The position numbers and the translations under genes were made by a program. Source: Aphidius gifuensis (lineage: Eukaryota > Arthropoda > Insecta > Hymenoptera > Braconidae). From it: a DNA stretch of 64,000 nucleotides. Under the pieces are notes generated by a model. That model saw only the letters and a program-made list of their open reading frames with translations. It was not told the origin of the DNA and ran no database searches. Where the stretch lies: the NCBI RefSeq assembly GCF_014905175.1, contig NC_057793.1, forward strand, positions 1,364,001-1,428,000, given 5' to 3'. Shown in pieces: positions 35,801 to 46,629 of this stretch; within the stretch, counting starts at the first letter, position 1, and the number at the start of each line of letters is the position of its first letter.

Positions 35801-38800
35801 TTGAAGACTGAAAAAAAATTCTTGCAACTATCAGGAGGAAATTGATTGAGATGATTGAGTGTTTTTATTATTTATAAATAATTTAGAAAATTAAAATTAT
35901 TTTTAAAACTCACCTGTGAATCTTTGAGACCCAATTTTTCAGCTAATTTTTTTCGATCTGGTTTACTAATATATTTTTGTGCAACAAATCTTTTTTCTAA
36001 ACCTCGTCTTTGTGTATCAGAAAAAACAGCTCTTCTCATCATTCCTTTTCTTGGTCTTCCACGTGATGTTTGTGCCCATGGAAAACAAGGATGATTTATA
36101 CTCATACTAGCTAAATCAGTTATTCCTGGTTGCATTCCTGGTGGAAATGATCCTGAAGTTGAAATTAATTGTCCACTTCCAGTTGCTGGATTACTCACTT
36201 GAATTTTAAATGATAATATTTTTTAAAAAATAAAAACAAAATTATAATCTACATTTTAATATAAATTTATTATAAAAAATTAAATTAATTTATCCAACCT
36301 AGTTGTATTTAAAAAAAACACTTCAAACTGAAATAAAATGGATCTAATAAAATTTATTTATTGAATTGAGGAGAAAAAAAAATATAAAATAAATTAATAC
36401 ATGCATCGATGAATATTATTTGATAATATATTATTACGCATGCACTTGTTGCATGCACGTTATAACATATTTGTTGATGGTATGTGTGAAAATGCAAACT
36501 AAATATACTCGTGGACCAGTTTAAATGCAACACAAATGTGTACACCACGCCTCTATTTAATACACGCATTAAACGCATATATGAACATGTAGAAACACCA
36601 AAATTTATATATACATATGTATTTATAAATATATATATATTAATAATATATATATACGTATAGTTATATTGTCGTAAATATAATACAATGGTGCTTGTGA
36701 GTAAATTTGTGTGCTTTCTACTGCACTTGATATGCACTTCATGTCCCGTAATAATATACCCTCAATCCAACTACCCAATACGATATTACACACAGATATT
36801 TCTAAAACAAGATTACCGATATAATCAAGTGCTATGTAATACAGCTTAATATAACCGCAAATTATCCATGTATCATTATACATATTTACTAATTTAATAT
36901 CAAATATATAATATTATTGTACAACACGGTAATTTGTAGGTGTAATTTTTGATTTTTTATTTGAATATTTTACGGCTGACCAATTGATGACCATTACTAC
37001 TTGTTATTTAAGCTTTACTTATTTACGCTGGTGTAAATGAGTTTGCTTTTCTTCTATTTTTCTTCGATTTTTTCCAATTTTTCAAAGTCATTCAGAAAGA
37101 ATCAGAGGGAAATGGAAGCATATCATTTGCACCAGGGTATTTATTTATTTATTGTTCAACAAGTCTACTAATATTTTTTAGTTTATTTAAATTAATAATT
37201 TTTCATGTAAAATTAATGCACAAAATAATAATAATAATAATTAATAACAAGTTCTTCAAGTAAATCATGGTTATCGAAGCAATGCTTGACTTGGCTGACC
37301 ATTGATAATTTTTTTCCCTTGTAAAAATTAATATTTATTATTAATATAAACATAAATGAAGATTATTTTTTTTTTTTGGCCACGAATAAAAATCTGTTAT
37401 ATTAAATTTATTTATTTTGTTGAAGATTATTTTTTTCGAGTTATTAAAAATAATTAGGACATTGAAGAAAAAATTTACTTAGCAGAAATATGAAAATAAA
37501 TTGAATTGATATATGATTGAGCTTATGCTGGACTTGATTACTAAATTATAAAAATTATTTATTGAATCTACTTGGGAAAAATTGGGTAATGCGAAAAATA
37601 TTATGTTTTATTAAAATAAATTTTTTATATACTTGAGAAACAGCTCTTTTAATTTTCCAAGGGAAGTAAATTTTTTTTGGTCAGACATTGCTCAATCAAG
37701 TATATATTATTCACATAATTTTGTTAAAAATAAAAATAATTATTATTCATTATTATCATTGTCATTTGTTTAACATTCAACACTAAAAATATTAGCAAAT
37801 TAATTAAACAATAAAAACAATTTAATTAATTTACAAAAAATAAAATGAAATTTTGTGGTTTTTTTTTTTCTCTACGTAAATTGTGATTATAGTTGAGTTA
37901 AAAAAAATTAATAATAACCAGTTATGTAGGGTCCTCGACATGCTAAAAGTTGTAACGCATGATGTGTATGGGCTGGAAAGTGATGTTGAGCTGGTGGACC
38001 AGGTGGATGACTCGGGTGTGGCGGATGATGCGGGTGATATGCCGCCGGCCTTGCAATTGGTTTTGCAAGACTTGATGGATATCCAGATTGTATAGTTGGT
38101 GAAGTTTGTAGACTGTAGCCCGTTGACATTTGCAATGCTTGTAAATTTTCTATATCAACATAATTAAAAAAAAAAAAAAAACAAAACCACATTAATCATT
38201 GAACTTCAAGAAAACAAATCATTTGCTAAATTATTTTTTTTTCTTTTTAAAAATAATCAAATCTCATGAAACAATAATTTTATTTACTTTTAAAATACAT
38301 TTTATTTTCATTGAGGCTTATCTTAAATTTATGATCCGTCAAATAATGACGATGGTGACAATGGAATTATTTATATACACCTCTTGTTAACGCCCATCAT
38401 ACATCAAACTGGATTTGTATTTTTTTTTTTAAATAAAAATAGACACACATAAATATATAATAAAAAAAAAAAAAGAATAAAAAATAGATGATGATCGAGT
38501 TTGAGAATGTCTCTTGTAAAATACATTTGTAGATATTTATTATGAGACAATCTGGCATTGGTTTGTGTTTTTTATAAAAACAGGCGTGTCTCAAACATTT
38601 CATCCCCACGTAAATATATTTTTTGACAAGTTACAATACCATTGTATTATTTTTTGCTAACCCCATAAAATACTCATCGGGTTTTATCGTTGTTTTTGTA
38701 ACCGACCAATGACTATACACGCCCCGAGGTTTTTTTTTTTTTTTATATTTTTCTTTATCATTTTTTCACTATACACTACATAAAACTTTCATACAAAAAT

Positions 38801-41800
38801 CTTCAATGTTTAAAAAACACCCTTAATAGAAATACATGGACTTAACCGAGGTCTTTTATTCTTTCATGTTGTTACAGTTGTTACTTAAACTATTCATTAA
38901 TAAAAAAAAAAATAAGGTAACAATCATAAGGAAATAATAATAAAAAAAAAAAAATAAAACGAGCATTGAATATTCTCATTGTTTTCGTGATGTTATGTTT
39001 TTCTTTTTATTTTTTTTTTTCAAAGTTATTTCAAGGGATTAAGCATCTCTTGTATATGAACTCTCAATTCAGCAGGTCCCTCTGTCTCTTTCTGATCATA
39101 TTTATTTTCGGATTATCCGGCAACTTTATTTTCCGATAAATATAAAAAAAATATATATATAAAATACATTACCAAGGAAGATAATAATAATCAAGGTTAA
39201 AAAAAAATTAAGATTAACGAGATAACTATTATTCAATAAAAAAAATAATCATTTTTCTGCTTTTATATTTTATTTATGAAAAAAGTTTTAAAAAATATTT
39301 AATAAAAATTTATCATCATAAATTGAATTCAAGTAAATTTACCAGTAGGATTAATGTGAATAAGTATATTATTACATAAGGTTCAATTAACATAACTTAT
39401 ATGCGGTTTTTCTCAGGTGTGTTTACCGCAGAAGCAATTTGCTTTTTTGTATTTCATTATTTTCGTCAAGTTATTTTCATATACTTGTCAGTGACAATGT
39501 TGTGGAGCAGCATGTCAAGTAATTTTATACAAATTTTCAGGTATTTTTAATAATTATTTACTGAGTTATTAATTTAACAACAAACCTCTTTCGTGAATGT
39601 GTATACTGGCGAGTTTGTATATTCATATGAATATACGCGCAATTTGTTGTCAAATTAACAACTAAGTAAATAATTAATAAAAATACCTGAAAAGTATGTC
39701 TGTACGGCAAAAAATTGTACGACAATGCTATACAGCTATGTGGATACCATTTTTTTTATACCAAGATATATTGTTCAAAAATATCAACGAAGCTGCAGCT
39801 AGTCAGTTCACAGTTATCAGACTAATTGGTATAAACTTTTTAGAAGATTTCGGAAAAATAAATATCAAAGCTGTGGAACTCCTATCAAAAAGTTCTACAA
39901 GTCAGAATTCCTCCAGCCGTAGTGTTAGTATCTGGATAGTGACTGGTACAAATAATTGCAACGATTGCAAAAAATTGTTTTTAATTGATTTACCGGGTAT
40001 CCCTCCTCCCTCCCAGGTAGAAACTAATATCAATTTGACCTTAATTGATGTTTCTGAAGTCTAAAATTGACATTATAGTTTCTACCTGGGCTTGGTCTAA
40101 ATATTTCTCCGAATTTTTCTCAAATTAACCCATGCGGAGAAATGAATGGAAACAGATATAAAATTTTTTTCTGGATTCCTCCGCTATTACTCTGAATTTC
40201 TCTGTTTAAATATATAAAAAACAAATTGAAAAAACTTTTTTTTTTTTCTGTAACAAATTAATTCAAGTATTTCGTTAACAAATTAATTTTTTTTTTTTAT
40301 ATAAATGCAATTATTTTTAACTGCATCTCGACATGACATAAAAACAAATAGTGAAGTGTGAGTTGTCCACGAATGTAGTGCATGCAAAAAAAAATAAAAA
40401 TGAGAGAGAAATTTAATATAGAAAAACAGAGATGAAATAGAGTTGAATTTGGTTGTTTGTATATAAATGTTGTATAAATGTTTTATATATATAATTGAAT
40501 AGATAGAAGCATGTACATGGAAATGATATTGGATATTTGGATAATCAAGTGGTGATGATGGTGGGAGTCCTGGAGGAGTTATCCCGATGAATTGAGAGTA
40601 TGTAACACATGCACGTGGCATACTCAATGCATTCTGCTGCATTCTACTGCACTCGACAAATCAATCTATCTTTCTCTTCTTTCCATATTCATTTATACAT
40701 TAACACTATCCATCAAGCCAATACATACACTGTAATAATAACAACAAGTACATATATTGTCTAGAATATTATTTCGATAATCACATTTGTGTTTATGTAT
40801 ACATTGAAGGAATAAAAACAGCCGAGGGACACGCGTCATAAATACATGTACAAATCATTCATCAATGTTAAATGCAACATCTCAATATTCTCATCAACAT
40901 GCATCAACTATTTTAATTATCAGCTTCATACCAATTTATAAATCTATTTTTTTTTTTTTTTTTTTTGAATTAATAAATCTCATTTTGTATATAATATTCC
41001 TGTCAATCAAATTTAAAAAACATTTAATTGAAAAATATTATTCATTTAAAATTTAGTAAAAATTAAATAAAAAAATTAAATTAAAATTTAAAATTTACTT
41101 TAAACAACATTAAATTTAGAATAAAAAAAAAAATACTTTTTTTATTTAAATATTGTTAAAAATGATAATAAATAAATAATTTATTTTTAATAAAATAATA
41201 AATAAATAAAAATTAATTTTAAGTGTATTTAATTGAGGTCTGATACGTCATTGGATTTTGTCGGTTTGTCTAATATCATAGGCACCAATAGTGAGGGCTT
41301 AATATTAGGGGTGAAGCTAAGTGGTGTAACAGCTGACGCCAGAAATGGCAATGGGGCTCCACCCCGTGCTCTCTCGCACTCTCTTTATTTCTCCAACTAT
41401 ATGTATATCAAGCCAGGAAAGTGACGATGAGAGGAAAAGAGAGACGTACTCTCTCTCTGTACGTAATATGATCGTGTGACTACTCTGTTCTATCGTCAGC
41501 TCCTCACAAAATATATATATATACATATCAAATTTTCCTCACTTGCACACACATATATATAATTGTTGAATTGAGAGTATGGGCTTAAAACGAATGAGTG
41601 AGTAGAGTCGCACGCACGCTGTGCAATTCTCGTCGTCTTGAGGGTGTGCGGACGACTATGAGATTTAGGGGGTGAGCGTCGGGTGTGTTAAAGTCTGGAC
41701 TCGACACTGATTTGTTGCCTTAGCTTTGTTTCAAACGTGAATGCCTCGACCAAAGATTTTTTTTTTTTTTTTATTTTTTCTTTGAAAAATATATTATATT

Positions 41801-42795
41801 AAAAAAGTAATAAAAAAAAATTCAAGAAAAATCATTAATTATATTTTAAATATATATCATTTTATAGGTGAATTTTTATCGAAGCTTTTTTCATAAAAAA
41901 AAAAAATGAATTTGATTTTTTTTTTATATAATATTAAATAAATGTTTAATTAATATTTTTTTAAAATGATTTAATTAATTATTCAACAAGTTTATTAATG
42001 ATACCAATTAACAATTAATTGTTGTTTTTTGGCTTTTATTTTTAGAAGAAATTTAAATGAATTAAAGATGAAAATTCAATTGATAAAATGAAATATTTTA
42101 CCTGAATTTCTACGACGTTCATAATCATCAGCAAGTATTGCCTTAACACCAAATTTTAATTCTGGTTTTTCTTTAATTTGTATAGTTCTTGATTCCGTTT
42201 GATTTCCAGATGATGTAAATGAATGTGATGGACTTGTTTGATCTCTTTGACACTGTTCATCACAATAATTTTGTTGACTTGATGTTTCATCATTAGCCAT
42301 TAATCTATCCTCTGTTTTTGATATAATATATTGTCCCTGCCAATCTCTATCAATATCATAATCAATATTTAATTTTTCATCATTGTCATTTAATTTTTTA
42401 TCATCATTATTTATTATTAGCTTATCATAACGTATTCTTGATAAATTATTATCACGATAACCAGTTGTTAATTCACCATCAGTTTCAGGCTCTGTTTCTG
42501 TTTCTAAATCATTATCAATTCTCATTGGTATATTATTATCATCATCAATATTATTATCAATATCAATATTATTATTTTTATTTAATTTTTTATTTGGTAA
42601 TACAACACAATTTGTCATTGCTGCTGCAACTGCTGCTTCTTTTTCACGTTGACGTGCCATTATTGTTGCTGCCCAATTTAATGTTAAACTAAATTCACCA
42701 TTTGGACTTTTACTTTGTAATAAATTTTCCATTAAAAAATTTGATGCTGCACGTTGTTCAAGATTTTTCAACATTGTTGCTGGCGATGGTATCAT
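29883..42795 (-). CDS. Dbx: Homeobox transcription factor Dbx (developing brain homeobox), complete in 4 coding exons
   Basis: Coding exons in order: 42795-42102, 38149-37919, 36197-35914, 30125-29883, giving 484 codons with the stop. The start is the ATG of MIPSPATMLKNLEQ; an upstream GTG in the same frame is not needed. Exon 1 carries FLMENLLQSK, like the N-terminal FLVEDLI motif of vertebrate DBX, and LKFGVKAILADD, the conserved DBX block (LKFGVNAIL). Exon 2 is His/Pro-rich. The homeodomain (residues about 362-421) contains RRAVFSDTQRRGLEKRF, QKYISKPDRKKLAEKLGLKD and VKIWFQNRRMKWRN, then the DBX signature SREQTLPNKNNPNPDLSD. The intron between exons 3 and 4 cuts the homeodomain between residues 44 and 45. 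Exon 1 also has an insect-style Asn/Asp-rich stretch. DBX proteins are nuclear repressors that pattern neural progenitors and interneurons. Confidence 0.95.
30126..35913 (-). promoter_or_regulatory. Dbx: Dbx intron 3 (within the homeodomain), with GC-richer islands
   Basis: This 5.8-kb intron is A/T rich but holds discrete patches with normal base composition: 30300-30440, 30815-30960, 31740-32060, 32130-32360, 33520-33620 and 35160-35260. The patch at 31900-32060 has CCACCGCTACCGTCGC-like runs and that at 32230-32250 has alternating ACGTCGACG. Such islands in a developmental gene's intron commonly are enhancers. That is inference; open frames in them are short and unlike known proteins. Confidence 0.35.
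36966..37906 (-). repeat. Inverted duplication, arm A, in Dbx intron 2
   Basis: This arm is the reverse complement of 45811-46629 with only scattered differences. Shared blocks include GCTGACCAATTGATGACC, ACTTGAGAAACAGCTCTTTT and GGTCAGACATTGCTCAATCA. Its right edge stops about 12 bases before the splice donor of Dbx exon 2. It carries a 112-bp insertion (37026-37137) absent from the other arm. Confidence 0.9.
37026..37137. mobile_element. MITE-like insertion with 15-bp terminal inverted repeats
   Basis: The ends are CGCTGGTGTAAATGA and TCATTTGCACCAGGG, inverted copies with two mismatches. Flanks read TTATTTA on the left and TATTTA on the right, compatible with a short A/T target duplication. 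The arm-B copy of the duplication reads straight through this position (GAGCTTTATTTATTT), giving an empty-site comparison that proves the insertion. Confidence 0.8.
39534..39693. mobile_element. Long-armed inverted-repeat element, about 160 bp
   Basis: Two arms of about 51 bases are near-perfect inverted copies. The left arm starts TTTTCAGGTATTTTTAATAA and ends AACAACAAA; the right arm starts TTTGTTGTC and ends AAAAATACCTGAAAA. The loop contains a perfect 20-bp palindrome, GTATATTCATATGAATATAC, at 39617-39636. A foldback MITE is the simplest reading; a transcribed copy would form a long hairpin. Confidence 0.7.
40012..40090. repeat. Small inverted-repeat element, 79 bp
   Basis: The ends CCCAGGTAGAAACTAATAT and the complement of ATTATAGTTTCTACCTGGG match over about 28 bases with a few mismatches. 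It lies next to TTTCTCCGAATTTTTCTC, a motif found again near 53140. It may be one end of a larger, decayed element. Confidence 0.5.
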
Positions 42796-45700
42796 AACGC
42801 AATAATCACTCGTCACAATTTAACATTTATTTTCACAATTAATTTTTTCAAAAAGTATTATTCAATTATTATCATAAACTTCACAAAAATATAAATTAAT
42901 AAATAATTACACTAAAAAAAAAAACATTCACTAAAATTATCATTCTATAATTTTTTTTTTTTCACCAACAATAAATTAATAAAAAAACCTAAAAATAATA
43001 ATTAATTTTTCCCTATTAAAATCACAAATTAATTGATAAATTTTAATTTAATTAAAATAAGCTTTTTTTAATTTTAATTTAAATTTTTTTTGTATGTTTA
43101 GTATACTATTATTATTTTTATTATTATGACTATTATTATTACGACAATAAATAATTTAATATTATTAGTTATTCTCGAAAATAGTATAGAACGTGACGCG
43201 ATGACTACAGTAGCTGGAATGAATAGTTTTTCGGTCAGAAGATCTCACTCAGTATAAACCCACACACACAGAAAGAGAGAGAGATGTACATATATGAACA
43301 GGGGGATGCTTGGAGCATTAGGAGGGTAGAAAATTAAAGGGAATGAAGGGGGATAAAATTGGTGTGTATATATTCAGAGGTGTAGTATAAACTGAATCTC
43401 ATTCCCTCCATTCCTTCTTTTGCTTTTTTTTTTGCTTTTCAATCTCGACTATGTTTTTTCTTTTTTCATCAAGGGTTCATGTTTGTGATTCCGAGGGCAC
43501 GTACCATACAGAGAAGGGGCTAAAACGACCATAAGAGAAGGGATTTAAAAAAGGGTTTATATTTTTCTTCTCTTTTTATCTCATTTATCAAATCACAAAG
43601 TTTATTTTTTTTTTTAGTTTTCTTTTTTTATTTTTTCATCCCCCACTTTTGAAATAATTTCTCCTTCCATTGATATACATATTTACACTACTAAATTAAA
43701 TCCCCTTTTATTTCTCGATTATTTATTTTTCTTTGTTTAACAATTCTTGGGTGTATTGGTATCTTTATCTTGTGAGTATAATGCTTGACTATAAAACCAA
43801 GCAATTCGAGGTTTGGCTCTTGGTAATGCCCTAATAAAATCATACTCCCATAAAATGATACTCCACACCCCCTTAAAGCTCGAATAAAATTGAGTCAAAT
43901 GTTATAAAATTTTCATCTCGCATGCGCATTACATTTACATTTATTTTTCAAAAAATAAATATAATATAAAAATTGAATTTTTATATAAAAATTAATGGTT
44001 AAATTTTATAAAAAAAAATAAAAAAAAAAAAAAGCTATATAGACACATGCACGTTTAACTTGTTTAAAAAGTAAGGAGATGGTATAAAATCTATTAAAAC
44101 GCAACGTCAGAAAGAGTACATACAATAAGTATAAAAAAATTTAAAAATAAATAAATACTATATGTATTACGTAAATATATATGTATAGGTAAAATTCCTT
44201 TGGTCCAGCGATTGGATTTTATTTGACGATCCCCCTGTGCGCATCCACCAATCGTCGTGAAACGGGGGTGAAAACTTTTGCCACGCCCATTATATACATT
44301 ATATGTACTGTACAATCTCACCGCGAAAACTCACTTCTGCCTGCTTCTCGCACCCTCACGGTGTGCACCAAGCTTCTCACTCTATATATAAAATCAAGCT
44401 TCATTGTATGTACTTGATCTGGCGTCCGGTATGTCCCTTTTTTGTATACATATATGTTTTTCATATTTTTTTTTTTTTTTTAACTTGACTCTCTTCGTTT
44501 TGGTCTACATTCGTTGGGCCATAGAGACTTGTACTATTCGCCTTTCTACACCCTTATCAAATTTTATTATCATCGTATGACTACTTGTCATATATATTTA
44601 TCTACAATTATATATACATAATATGATTTTTATTTTCAATTAAATTATTATTTCATTCATTTTTAATAATTAAAATTTACTAAAAGAAATTTTATTGATA
44701 AAGAAAAAAATGTTGTTTAATAATTGCTATTATTATTTATTTATTTTATTATTATTAATAATTTTTTTTCATTATTTTTTCATAGGTATATGAAGATTGA
44801 TGAGGGATAAAATAAAACAGGCTAGTGAAGGGTTGATATTTTACGATTTAAAGAGGTTGAAGGAACGAAAAAATTGAAAAAAAAAAAAAAATAGTATGTG
44901 TGTGTGTGTTTCTTATGGGTTAGTGGTTTTTTTTTATTTTTATTCTACGAGGCCGGGCCAAAAACATGAACATGTATATAAGAAGAGCAATGAGCTGCTT
45001 TATATCTGATAGGGGGTTTTAGAGGGTGTGTGAGAGTGGCCACGCCTCCCCGCGAAAAGCGAGATATTCGATGGAAATAAAGAGGGATAAAACGGAGTAG
45101 GGTAAAAAGAGAAAACTAGATGAGGGCGTCGCGACTTATCACCCTCTGTAAAAGCTCCACTATATATAAACCGCCCGCCCGCGTACATTTTTATACCTAG
45201 ATTTTTTTATATCTGTATTTTTTATATATAAAAGGAGGTATTAAAAAGAAAAAAAAAATAGAGAAGGAAATATACAGCACCGCAAGGCTTGATAGTGGAA
45301 GAAGAGAGGGCTAAAGAAGTGGAAGAAGAAGAAGGAAAATCAAGAGAGGTATTGAAGAAAAAAAAAAAAAAAAAAGTTATTGGGGAAATAAAAAATAATA
45401 AAAAAGCATATCGTAAAAATGAGGAAAAAAAATGGGAGAATTGAAAACGATGAAGGGAAGTGGAAAAATAATGAAATGAACATCGGGTGAAGGTTGAGTT
45501 GGAAATTATTATAAGACCTCTTGCATTTGGTGGTGGGGTTTTTATCGTTTATATATATGTATATAATTGAAGGCGTAGAAATGCTCTCTTTTGTCCCACA
45601 ATTGTACTTACTTTTTCTACTTAAATAGTCGATTATTTTATTCGAGTCTCTTATTTAGAAATTTGATTTACCAATCATTTTTTTTTTTTTTGATTGATTT

Positions 45701-45810
45701 TTATTAAACGTAATTTAATTATTATAGTGTTTTTAATTGTTGATAATTGTTAATATAAAATCAAGATTTTAGATTATAAAAATAATAGAATTTTTATAAT
45801 TAATTATCAA
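42796..45810 (-). promoter_or_regulatory. Dbx: Presumed Dbx 5' flank and promoter region
   Basis: The region lies upstream of the Dbx ATG. On the minus strand a TTTATAC box near 43250-43256 followed by GACCG within 30 bases is a possible core promoter. Islands of mixed composition occur at 43180-43330, 43490-43550, 44180-44560 and 44940-45200. The second last holds GCGATTGG and CCAATCGTCG as an inverted CCAAT pair at 44208-44256. The last has GCGTCGCGAC and a TATATATAAACCGCCCGC stretch (45160-45180). No coding gene is supported. Confidence 0.35.
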
Positions 45811-46629
45811 TTTTTTAACTCAACTAAAATAGCAATTTACGTAGAGAAAAAAAAAAACACAAAAAAAATTTCATTTTATTTTTTGTAAATTAATTAAATT
45901 AATTTTATTGTTGAGTTAATTTGCTAATATTTTTAGTGTTGAATGTTGAACAAATGACAATGATAATAATGAATAATAATTTTTTTTATTTTTAACAAAA
46001 TTATGTGAATAATATATACTTGATTGAGCAATGTCTGACCAAAGAAAATTTACTTCCCTTGGAAAATTAAAAGAGCTGTTTCTCAAGTATATAAAAAATT
46101 TATTTTAATAAAACATAATATTTTTCGCATTACCCAATTTTTCCCAAGTAGATTCAATAAATAATTTTTATAATTTAGTAATCAAGTCCAGCATAAGCTC
46201 AATCATATATCAATTCAATTTATTTTCATATTTCTGCTAAGTAAATTTTTTCTTCAATGTCCTAATTATTTTTAATAACTCGAAAAAAATAATCTTCAAC
46301 AAAATAAATAAATTTAATATAACAGATTTTTATTCATGGCCAAAAAAAAAAATTATCTTCATTTATGTTTATATTAATAATAAATATTAATTTTTACAAG
46401 GGAAAAAAATTATCAATGGTCAGACAAGTCAAGCATTGCTTCGATAACCATGATTTACTTGAAGAACTTGTTATTAATTATTATTATTATTATTTTATGC
46501 ATTAATTTTACATGAAAAATTACTAATTTAAATAAATTAAAAAATATTAGTAGACTTGTTGAACAATAAATAAATAAATAAAGCTCAAATAACAAGTAGT
46601 AATGGTCATCAATTGGTCAGCCATAAAAT
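45811..46629 (+). repeat. Inverted duplication, arm B, upstream of Dbx
   Basis: This is the partner of 36966-37906 in opposite orientation and lacks the 112-bp insertion. The distance between arms is about 7.9 kb and contains Dbx exons 1 and 2 and the presumed promoter. Since the sequence in arm A reaches almost to a Dbx splice site, arm B is more likely the copied one. Confidence 0.9.

Larger units (their letters stand above)
38150..42101 (-). promoter_or_regulatory. Dbx: Dbx intron 1, with repeats and islands
   Basis: The intron joins exon 1 (phase 1) to exon 2. It contains two inverted-repeat elements (39534-39693 and 40012-40090). GC-richer islands occur at 38580-38730, 39020-39140, 40500-40680 and 41220-41740. 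The last is the most striking: mixed composition for about 500 bases, with GGGGCTCCACCCC and CTCTC/GAGAG motifs of the GAGA type. Function is inferred from composition only. Confidence 0.35.

Noticed and set aside
36354..36883. Overlapping minus-strand frames of 127 and 86 codons in Dbx intron 2
   Set aside because: Composition is Tyr/Ile-rich from TATA-type repeats, the two frames overlap each other and neither resembles a protein family.
39696..40064. Plus-strand open frame of 122 codons
   Set aside because: It begins at the edge of the 39534-39693 foldback and runs into the 40012-40090 inverted repeat, so it is probably decayed mobile-element sequence. The translation has no recognisable domain.
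42796..42816. GTG start extending the Dbx frame seven codons upstream
   Set aside because: It is not an ATG, and the in-frame ATG at 42795 begins the part that leads into the conserved FLMENLL motif.
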